Part shown: piece after piece, positions 34,323-41,750 of the stretch
How the letters are laid out: each line of letters begins with the position of its first letter
Position numbering within the stretch: the first letter of the stretch is position 1
The notes under the pieces: generated by a model
The model's database searches: none
What the model saw: only the letters and a program-made list of their open reading frames with translations
What the model was told of the DNA's origin: nothing
Program-made: the position numbers and the translations under genes
Source of the DNA: SHZL01 sp963815185
Lineage (GTDB): Bacteria > Pseudomonadota > Gammaproteobacteria > Xanthomonadales > SZUA-36
Assembly (NCBI GenBank): GCA_963815185.1
Contig: CAWFGC010000012.1
Coordinates: forward strand, 30,096 to 94,095
Direction: 5' to 3'
Length of the DNA stretch: 64,000 bases

Positions 34323-35971
34323 AAAACCTCTCCTTCAGTGCGCTTATCGCGCTTTTTCAAATATTCGACCAGGGCGTCTTTTTCGCGATCGGTCAGATCA
34401 GTACCCCATAAATGTCCCGAAGCGCTGTTGCCCTTCTCGCGGGTGTCGTACCACCAGCCTTTTAAATCCGGCACGCAGCCGCTGGTTACCGGCTTCACCG
34501 GGCAGCCCTCGGGCACATCCTGCATGGGGTTGCCTTCCTGGTCACAGCGCAGCGCTACGAAACCCAGGTTCTTCCGGTCCAACAGGTCGTAGCCACGATA
34601 GAAACTCCGCGGACGGCACTGCGGTGGTTCGAGCAAGGCGCGGACCGTGGGCACCGAACCGTTGTGCAAATACGGCCCCCGCAACCATAAGCCATCCAGT
34701 TGCAGTGCCACGTAACCGTTGTATGGCTTGCCCATGGGGCTGCGCTCCATGCCCAACTCATTCACCACCTTCTCATTTGCACGGTCGGCCGCCTCGCGCG
34801 TCCATGCCTCGGCCCGTGATGCATCGGTCTTGATCTCTGCCAGCGGGATGACCGTGCCCATCCGGTTGTCAAGGCCGCTTTCATGGCATCCCGCGCAGTG
34901 CCCGGCGAAAAGGGTGGCTCCCTCGGTGGCCAGTTCCGCGTCGTACTCGAGAGGATATTCCGGCGCCGGTGTATTGAGTATCCACTTCTCGATCTCTGCC
35001 ACCCTGTGACGAAAGAAGGGCGTGATCGGGCTTGGTGTGGGCAAGCCGCCTTGCTGAGGCGGCTGCAAACCCAGGGCCGAATCGATGATTACCGAACGGT
35101 AGGAGGTGGTGTCTCCCGCCAGGTTCATCAGCATCAGTCTGTCCAGCGGCGTGTCTAGCTTGGAAAAATCGGCGGTCAGGCTATAGTCGTCCTCGGGCCA
35201 GATACGCCCTTGCTGAACCCGGGTCTTGAGATTCCATAGCGACGGAAAGTCCGTATGGTCGACACTGCCATCATCGTCCATGCCGAGCAGAATGAATTTG
35301 GTCAGGTTCATCGGCGCATCGCGGCCCGGCCCCCAACGCGGGCGGTGCTTGGTCCATTCCCAGGATTTGCCTTGCTCGCGCAGCAGATCGCGAACGAGGG
35401 GAATCAGCAGGTACTTGTACATGGCCCGCTCGACGAAACTCAAACGGTAGGTGAGGTCGATTTCGTAGAGAATGTTGTCCGCGTTGAATCGTTCGTCTTC
35501 TGCGCAACGCGACAAAAACTCCAGTAATCCCTGGATATCCGCGGTATGGCTGCCACCGCCGGCAACAACGGTCGCCGTCTCATTCTCGGTAATCCGGTAG
35601 CTGGTCGCGTGGCAGAGTGCGCAATTGAAGCCGACGCGGTCGAATCCGACCGTCTTCTTCGAAAACCCGACCGGCAGTTCGCGGCCTTCCTCCCAGGGAA
35701 GCCCGAATGCAGCGTAGCCGCCGGGAGCAGGGATGTATTCGCCGAAGATACGCGGCAGGACGACAATCAGCCAGTAGGGGAAGCCGGCGGAAGCCTCACC
35801 GCCGATCGACCCGTAAAGGAAGTTCATCTCCGGATTCCCGGTAATCCACTCTGGCTGTGGCACTTGCCGGAAGAAGTTGTACCAGGCGAAGTATGCTACC
35901 GGGATCGCTACAATCACCAGCGACAAAACAGCCAGCAAAAGCTTTCTTTTCCAGCGCGTTGTTTTGTCCAT
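34319..35971 (-). CDS. Di-heme c-type cytochrome, RoxA/MauG-related
   Basis: A 550-residue, membrane-anchored cytochrome c with one N-terminal helix (KLLLAVLSLVIVAIPVAYFAW). Two CxxCH heme sites are at 117-121 (CALCH) and 359-363 (CAGCH). The C-terminal WLRGPYLHNGSVPTVRALLEPP is the conserved block of RoxA-type rubber oxygenases and related di-heme peroxidases. RoxA cleaves polyisoprene with O2; other relatives use peroxide. Which reaction applies here is unknown. It is a paralogue of the adjacent upstream gene (14-nt gap). Six Cys besides the heme sites may form disulfides. Confidence 0.85.
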   Translation of the reverse strand: MDKTTRWKRKLLLAVLSLVIVAIPVAYFAWYNFFRQVPQPEWITGNPEMNFLYGSIGGEASAGFPYWLIVVLPRIFGEYIPAPGGYAAFGLPWEEGRELPVGFSKKTVGFDRVGFNCALCHATSYRITENETATVVAGGGSHTADIQGLLEFLSRCAEDERFNADNILYEIDLTYRLSFVERAMYKYLLIPLVRDLLREQGKSWEWTKHRPRWGPGRDAPMNLTKFILLGMDDDGSVDHTDFPSLWNLKTRVQQGRIWPEDDYSLTADFSKLDTPLDRLMLMNLAGDTTSYRSVIIDSALGLQPPQQGGLPTPSPITPFFRHRVAEIEKWILNTPAPEYPLEYDAELATEGATLFAGHCAGCHESGLDNRMGTVIPLAEIKTDASRAEAWTREAADRANEKVVNELGMERSPMGKPYNGYVALQLDGLWLRGPYLHNGSVPTVRALLEPPQCRPRSFYRGYDLLDRKNLGFVALRCDQEGNPMQDVPEGCPVKPVTSGCVPDLKGWWYDTREKGNSASGHLWGTDLTDREKDALVEYLKKRDKRTEGEVL

Positions 35972-35985
35972 GAACTCAACTCCTG

Positions 35986-37764
35986 TCAGAACGACTTCAG
36001 GTATTCGAGAAGCGCCTGTTTATCTTCGTCCGAAAGCTCGGTTCCATACTCCGGCCCCTCGTGACCGTAGTTGTGATTGCCCGGTTGTGTGGTGTCAAAA
36101 CGCCAACCGGAGCCGGCCGGCACACTTTGCTCTGCGCTGCCCTGTGCGACGCACCACTGTTCCGCCTGACCCTGGCCGCAGACGGGTTTGGTGACGAAGC
36201 CAACGTTCTGGTAGTCGTACACGTCGTAACCGGTGTAAAAAACCTGCGGCCGGTTCACCGCGGGTTCCAACAGCGACCGAAGATCCGGTACCGAGCCGTT
36301 GTGCAGATAGGGTGCGCGCAGCCAGATTCCATCCAGCGGCACATTGGCGTAGCCGAAGGTTTTGCGAAAATGACTGAAGCGGGCCGGGTAGCAATCGTCG
36401 AGGAATTTCGTCCGCAGCTTCTCGAACGCTTCTTCGGGGACCTCCGGATCGCAAATGCTCTCCTGGTACTGACGGCAGTGCGCTTCGCCCGACTCCGGAA
36501 AACCGGCGTATATGGTGTTCTGATTCACGGCCAGTGCGGGCGTATAGGAATCGAGGCGGCCGCGGTCGGTGCCGATGGATTCGATCGCTTCTACCTGACC
36601 GACCCGGCTGGCGTCCCCCGGCTCCCGGAATGGCGGGCTGCCGTTGCCGTGGCACTGCCAGCAGTATTGGCGATAAAGGTGTTCGCCTCGTTCCGACCGG
36701 CTCGAGTCGACCCGATCGGCCGGGAAGGGCGGTGGCCTGGCCTGGTCCCAGAGCCAGTTTGCGACGCGGATCAAACGCCCTTTGTCGAGCGTTGCGGGTG
36801 TTGCACCGGTACCGAAAGCGGCACTGAGGTTCCGCTCATCCGTCGAGCATTGATTGCCGTCCCAGTGCAGGTTCATGCCGCGGCGCGCCTTCTGATTCCA
36901 GACGGACGGAAAGTCAACATTACCGAACAGCTCAGCCGGGTCCACGCGGTCGCTGTGCATGTCGAAGCCTAGCAGCGCCTTGGGAGAGTTGAACGTGTCC
37001 ACGCGGCCCGGGCCGGGGGTGGAGAAATCGATAAAAGAAAGCCTTCCCATGAAGGACAACAACTGGTTGCGCATTGCCATGATGCCGTACCATCGCATGA
37101 TTGCCCGGTCGACAAACCCCCAGGGTGCCGGCCGATACCGGTCAGCGGCGCTGACACCCGGCTGCGCCAACCACTTGGTACGCAGATGTTCGAGTTCCCT
37201 GACCTTCGCCATCACCTCCTGGTCACGAAACTTGCGGGATTTGGCGGCCCCATCGAGAAACAGCGCGAAGGCCCCGAGGTTGACGGTATTCGAGGGCATG
37301 CCCAGCACAATTTGCCGCGGCGCTCCCGCGGCCTCGCGCACAGAACCGGTGTGACAGAATGCGCAGTTGAGATAAACCCGGTCGATGCCCTGGACCCGGC
37401 GCATCGAAGTCCCGATCGGGAGATCGAACATCGGGTTGCGATCATCTTCATACACGAGTCCGAGAGAAGAGTAACCCCTGCCGGATTGTCCGTCAGGCAA
37501 TAAATCCGGCGCCAGTTCGGGCAATGCGATCCACAGCCAGTACGGAATGCCGAAACCGAACTGGAGTTTCCAGCCTCTCTCACCACCGGTAGAACCGTAC
37601 TTGAAATGTTCAAGGTCCGATGGGTAGCTTACCGGCCGGTCGTCATTCAGGCGCCATGTGGTATAGAGCCCGCCAATCACTGTCGCGGCGACGACGAAAA
37701 TGAAGGTGGACCAGACTGTTATGGTCAGTACTTTTCTCGGCTTTTTTAACTTACTTTCGCTCAC
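35986..37764 (-). CDS. Di-heme c-type cytochrome, RoxA/MauG-related (paralogue)
   Basis: A 592-residue membrane-anchored cytochrome c, N-terminal helix about residues 13-34. Heme sites are CAFCH at 134-138 and CWQCH at 368-372. The same LRAPYLHNGSVPDLRSLLEPA block precedes a C-terminal FYTGYDVYDYQNVGF. The two neighbouring cytochromes align along their length and arose by duplication, but the sequences have diverged clearly. They may form a hetero-complex or act in sequence. It follows the catalase-like gene by 16 nt. Confidence 0.85.
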   Translation of the reverse strand: MSESKLKKPRKVLTITVWSTFIFVVAATVIGGLYTTWRLNDDRPVSYPSDLEHFKYGSTGGERGWKLQFGFGIPYWLWIALPELAPDLLPDGQSGRGYSSLGLVYEDDRNPMFDLPIGTSMRRVQGIDRVYLNCAFCHTGSVREAAGAPRQIVLGMPSNTVNLGAFALFLDGAAKSRKFRDQEVMAKVRELEHLRTKWLAQPGVSAADRYRPAPWGFVDRAIMRWYGIMAMRNQLLSFMGRLSFIDFSTPGPGRVDTFNSPKALLGFDMHSDRVDPAELFGNVDFPSVWNQKARRGMNLHWDGNQCSTDERNLSAAFGTGATPATLDKGRLIRVANWLWDQARPPPFPADRVDSSRSERGEHLYRQYCWQCHGNGSPPFREPGDASRVGQVEAIESIGTDRGRLDSYTPALAVNQNTIYAGFPESGEAHCRQYQESICDPEVPEEAFEKLRTKFLDDCYPARFSHFRKTFGYANVPLDGIWLRAPYLHNGSVPDLRSLLEPAVNRPQVFYTGYDVYDYQNVGFVTKPVCGQGQAEQWCVAQGSAEQSVPAGSGWRFDTTQPGNHNYGHEGPEYGTELSDEDKQALLEYLKSF

Positions 37765-37780
37765 GATGGGAACCTTGTGA

Positions 37781-38887
37781 TTAAAAACTCTCGTCGCCTG
37801 TTGGCTCGGTGTAGCTCACCCCGTTCTGCTGATGGCGAAAGTCAGCCATCGCCTGGTAGAGGTCTTTGCGTACCCGGTTGAGGCCGCCCAGAGGGCGGTG
37901 TTGCGGCAAGCTGTGCCAGGGGTTGAACGCCAGGTTCTCGCAAAATTCCAATTGTGCGGGCGACTCGAACGTCTGCGGAGGAATATCGATCCGGGCGACC
38001 TTCAAAAACGGCGATACCTTTTCATCCCATTCGATGGTCGCGTCTTCTATCGGCATGGTTTCAGCATCGGTCTGAAACTGCACCATGAAGTCGAAGCAGG
38101 CGCCGCCGGCAGCCATTTGCTTGCGCACGGCATCACGCAGGTAGCCGTCGGTCAGCTTTTTCGGAAGTTTTCCGTCACCGTTCCTGTTGCAGGGTTTGGC
38201 CGCATACTTGACAGCCTGTCCTTGTCCGAACAGGTACGGCGTCGTGCTCCAGTAAGGAATCGTCAAATGGCTGGGATGATGCTGCCTTCCGGCAAGGACG
38301 ATGCGAAACTCCTTGATATGTGGACTGAATGGATTCAGGAAAAACAGTAACGGGCTGGAGTTCACGTTGCTGTCCACGAAATCGCGAAAATCTTCGGGAT
38401 TTCCGACAAACAGAACCGGGTGGCTGTTGAGGACGAAATCGTGGGTGTCATAGGAGCCGAGAAGTTTCGCTCCGCTGACACCCATAAGCTTGATTGACAT
38501 CCCGCGGAAGTCCTTTTTCGTGTCCGGCTGGCTGGTCGCGTTGGCGAAACGAATCCAGGCCGGGTATGTCCGCGTGGAGGCAAACAATCCGACCCGAAGT
38601 TTGGGCGGCAGGTCCGGTTCCACACTGAAGTTGGCTTTCAGACAGGCAACGCCGATGGGCTGATTGAAGCGCAGCACCTCCCGCGCCGACGGGTCATTTC
38701 CCAGGGCTTCGTCCCTTGCCTCCGTCGAGGCCTGTTTCGCCAACTCGATCAGTTCCCGCGTTACCGCGCCCTCGTCGTCTTTGGGGGATTCTTCGGCAAT
38801 GTTCATTGGCGAGTGCTCATGACTGCATGCAGCGAGCAACAAAAGCAGCGCGAGAGTAGTTATCTGCCGCCACGGTCTATTGGTCAT
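37781..38887 (-). CDS. Catalase-like heme lipoprotein with replaced distal His
   Basis: A 368-residue lipoprotein with lipobox LLAAC. The core matches the small-catalase family: LPPKLRVGLFASTRTYPAWIRFANATS, KDFRGMSIKLMGV, THDFVLNSHPVLFVGNPEDFRDFV and a C-terminal RPLGGLNRVRKDLYQAMADFRHQ. In most members the distal heme His lies in a HAKGHGC-type block; here the aligned stretch is NQPIGVACLK, with no His. It may therefore not dismutate peroxide but isomerise or dehydrate lipid hydroperoxides, as catalase-related allene oxide synthases do, or have lost activity. The ATG at 38887 overlaps the dioxygenase stop by 11 nt, so the two are co-translated. Confidence 0.8.
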   Translation of the reverse strand: MTNRPWRQITTLALLLLLAACSHEHSPMNIAEESPKDDEGAVTRELIELAKQASTEARDEALGNDPSAREVLRFNQPIGVACLKANFSVEPDLPPKLRVGLFASTRTYPAWIRFANATSQPDTKKDFRGMSIKLMGVSGAKLLGSYDTHDFVLNSHPVLFVGNPEDFRDFVDSNVNSSPLLFFLNPFSPHIKEFRIVLAGRQHHPSHLTIPYWSTTPYLFGQGQAVKYAAKPCNRNGDGKLPKKLTDGYLRDAVRKQMAAGGACFDFMVQFQTDAETMPIEDATIEWDEKVSPFLKVARIDIPPQTFESPAQLEFCENLAFNPWHSLPQHRPLGGLNRVRKDLYQAMADFRHQQNGVSYTEPTGDESF

Positions 38888-41693
38888 TTTGGAACGCCTT
38901 GTCCGCTTCGGCGCCGGGTCTGGGCTTCCACGCCAGCGAGTAATATTCACCGCGCTCGCGCGCCCAGGGGTCGAATACATTGACCACCGTCGCCAGTTCA
39001 CCCCGCAGTTCCGGCACCGTGCGCAACAGAACCTGCTTCATGGTCGAGACTTCTTGCCGGTGGCCGTTTGGCGAGCCCTTTTCCATCACCTTACCGTCGG
39101 GGCCGTTGTCGTTTACCCAGTCAAGCCCGTACTTCGAGTAAAACTCAGGCCGGAAGCTGGAAGTGAAAAACCGGTCGCTGAACAGCCGTCGCGAGGCATT
39201 GAGGATGAACACCACGAACTGGGTTTCCGAAATGGCAAAACCGTGCGGACGTGGGCCCTCGGCCAGCCAGCCGACCACTGTGTCGACGTCTTCGATGTTG
39301 TCGATCATCGCTCCATCGGGGTGCCCGAGGCAGTCGTTGATCGGCGACCCGTCGTCGTTCACCTGAGCATCGGTAATGATCTTCGAGGCATCGCAGGCAT
39401 GCTGTCCATAGACTTCGCGCAGACCCTGGACGTAGCCTTCCTGGCGCTGCCTTTCGGCGCTGTCCGGGGACAGCCGGGTATCCACGAAATCGTCAAAGCT
39501 GGTCAACTGCCTGAGCCCATACTGGCGCCTGAACTCATTGAACCGCGGGATGCCCCGTTCGCGGTCGCGCACCAGGTCCAGGGCGGCGACGTCGATCATC
39601 TTTGTTGGGGACTCGAGCCGTTCCATCTTCAGGTTTTGCAGAAAAGCGGGGTGGTTGCCCAGGGTGAGCAAACCAAGCCGCTGGCGGCCCATACTGAGTG
39701 CGATATTGGCCAGGCCGGACGAGGTCATCAGGCCGGTTGCCGCACCGCGGAACGAACTGACGATCGGTACTTTGCTGACGATCTGGTTGGGATCGCCATC
39801 CAGTTTGCGATATTCCAGTAAATCCGGCAGCAGGGGATGCAAGCGGTAGACCGTGATGAATTCTTCTGGAAAATTGAAGGGAGAACCGAAGTGATTGACG
39901 CCGCCGTTGACGTCGTCGGCTCTGGTAATATCCCAATCCCGCTTTTTCGAGCCCAGGCCAACGATACCGGGCCCGGAAGCGAACACGGAATACCACTGGT
40001 TGGCGTCATCACTGCCGGACTTCCTGAAAATCTTGATGGCTTGCGCAAGGGCCTCGCGCACCAGTTTGTGATCGTCACCGGAACCGAGCAGGCCATTCCA
40101 GTTCGCATTCATGCCGCGATACAGCGGCTCATCGTAAAGCAGTTGGGTGGTCCACTCGATGGTGTGTATTTTGGCGATCTCCGCCGAAACTACCAGCCGG
40201 GCGATATCGAACAGTTCGTCGTCGGTCACATCCGAATAGCTGACGATCTCGCCAGGCCGGGCCGGATCGCGCAGGCCCGAATCCGCTTCGGGGCTGGCCT
40301 GAGCCACTTCGCGGAAGCCTGTGACAAATGCATTGTGTTCACGGGCGAAAACATTGTGGTAAAAAGCCGTCCCGATGGTCCAGTTGTCGGGAAAGCCGGT
40401 GGCGGCCTGTCCGGCCCAGTCCGGAAGCATCGGATCGGATTCCGCGAGTATCGGCAGGTAGCCCTGGACATCGCCCTCGCCACTCAGATCGCCGCGCGGC
40501 ACCATCAGGAGCTTCGCACGGTCGTCAGGGTCGCGTTTGACGCGCAGGCGGGAGCGTTCGTCGTAGCCGTATATTTGTGAGGCGTCCCACCACGCCGTGT
40601 TGGTGTTGCGGAAGGTCCTTGGGGCGCGCTCAAGATAATCCCTGCCATTGAGTGTGAATTTCCCCGGGGGGCTATCGTCGGCGACCAGGGCCTTGTCCAT
40701 GGTGTCGCCCGGGCGGCATCCCAGTGCTTCGGCCTGCGGCGAGGCGCAGCCGACTTCCATGTATTCCTGTTGGTTGTGTCCTTCGTCCAGGTGAGAAAAC
40801 CAGTCATGGTTCATGAACTGGATCCAGAAAGCCGCCAGAACATTGAAAAAGGGCGCCTTGATATAGTCACAGTTCATCTGCTTTGGGTCGCCGCCACCGT
40901 AGCCATCGCCGCAAGCCGCAGGGTCCGATTGCTGGCGGGTGAACAGGCGGCGGCTGATCAGCTGGGGATCGGGTTTGAGCAGGCCCAGCCGGTCACCGTG
41001 GCGGTTCCGGACCAAGTCGTTTTCTCGCAGCCGGGGAAAACTGGTCTCGAATTCGACATTGCGGGCGAAGAGGGTGCCGGTCGAGCCCATGAGCGGATTC
41101 TTGATGTCATTGCAGATCCCGGTTACGGTGCGGTGGCGGATCCACTTGCCCCGGCAGATTTGCTCGCCGTCTCCACCCACGTCATCGAAATTAGGATGTT
41201 CTGCCGGCAGGCGCATTTCATCCCAGACCTTGATCACGCTTCCCGGCTTGCCGTCCCGGCCTTCGACATATTCCCTGTAGGTGTAATTGTCAAACAGGTT
41301 GTACTTGATCAGCCCGATGCGCTGATACTCAAGATCCAGCAGCGCACCGTCAATGCCGCGACCGGTTGGGCTGACGTGCTTCGCATCGGTCTTGTCAGGG
41401 CCCAGTGAGCCGGCATCCCCGGCTCCCCAATAGTTCGACCAGTCCACCCAGGGTACATCGCGGTAGGTGACAGCGTTATCGCCCCCGCGGCACAGCGCCG
41501 TGTCCTCCTCCACTTTGCCCAGGAATCTGTGCGCCCGGTTATCGGCGACTTGCAGGAAGCCCTTGTTTGCCATTCTCACGCAAGCGGCAGTCGACCTGGT
41601 GTATTCGCTTGTTTCTTTTTCCCCGCAAGATGCCGTGAACAAGGCCGGTAGCACCAGAACCAGAAAGATTACGGGCCGGTCAGGTTTCTTCAT
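38877..41693 (-). CDS. Fatty-acid alpha-dioxygenase-like heme protein (COX/peroxidase superfamily)
   Basis: A 938-residue exported heme protein of the animal heme peroxidase/cyclooxygenase superfamily. The leader ends in FTASC, a possible lipobox (C23). Distal His H296 lies in QFMNHDWFSH. The catalytic Tyr and proximal His are Y616 and H619 in EEFITVYRLHPLLPD, equal in spacing to COX Y385/H388. AREHNAF (about 450) and IAKIHTIEWTTQLL (about 507) match plant pathogen-inducible alpha-dioxygenases, as does GMNANWNGLL. Plant enzymes add O2 to C2 of fatty acids to form 2-hydroperoxides. The protein is longer than plant forms (about 640) by an N-terminal region of about 150 residues plus insertions. 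It is co-translated with a catalase-like protein, a pairing that makes oxylipin chemistry plausible. Confidence 0.85.
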   Translation of the reverse strand: MKKPDRPVIFLVLVLPALFTASCGEKETSEYTRSTAACVRMANKGFLQVADNRAHRFLGKVEEDTALCRGGDNAVTYRDVPWVDWSNYWGAGDAGSLGPDKTDAKHVSPTGRGIDGALLDLEYQRIGLIKYNLFDNYTYREYVEGRDGKPGSVIKVWDEMRLPAEHPNFDDVGGDGEQICRGKWIRHRTVTGICNDIKNPLMGSTGTLFARNVEFETSFPRLRENDLVRNRHGDRLGLLKPDPQLISRRLFTRQQSDPAACGDGYGGGDPKQMNCDYIKAPFFNVLAAFWIQFMNHDWFSHLDEGHNQQEYMEVGCASPQAEALGCRPGDTMDKALVADDSPPGKFTLNGRDYLERAPRTFRNTNTAWWDASQIYGYDERSRLRVKRDPDDRAKLLMVPRGDLSGEGDVQGYLPILAESDPMLPDWAGQAATGFPDNWTIGTAFYHNVFAREHNAFVTGFREVAQASPEADSGLRDPARPGEIVSYSDVTDDELFDIARLVVSAEIAKIHTIEWTTQLLYDEPLYRGMNANWNGLLGSGDDHKLVREALAQAIKIFRKSGSDDANQWYSVFASGPGIVGLGSKKRDWDITRADDVNGGVNHFGSPFNFPEEFITVYRLHPLLPDLLEYRKLDGDPNQIVSKVPIVSSFRGAATGLMTSSGLANIALSMGRQRLGLLTLGNHPAFLQNLKMERLESPTKMIDVAALDLVRDRERGIPRFNEFRRQYGLRQLTSFDDFVDTRLSPDSAERQRQEGYVQGLREVYGQHACDASKIITDAQVNDDGSPINDCLGHPDGAMIDNIEDVDTVVGWLAEGPRPHGFAISETQFVVFILNASRRLFSDRFFTSSFRPEFYSKYGLDWVNDNGPDGKVMEKGSPNGHRQEVSTMKQVLLRTVPELRGELATVVNVFDPWARERGEYYSLAWKPRPGAEADKAFQNDQ

Positions 41694-41750
41694 TGTGTTG
41701 ATCCCTCCAATTTGTCGTCGCGTGGAAAGTTCGTGCCAGGCTGGTCCGCA

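Noticed and set aside
36061..36972. Plus-strand open frame over the cytochrome gene
   Set aside because: The minus strand carries CxxCH and the LHNGSVP block; the plus product lacks any motif.
38880..39821. Plus-strand 313-codon frame over the dioxygenase gene
   Set aside because: Mirror of a strongly conserved heme enzyme; no ribosome site and no family pattern.
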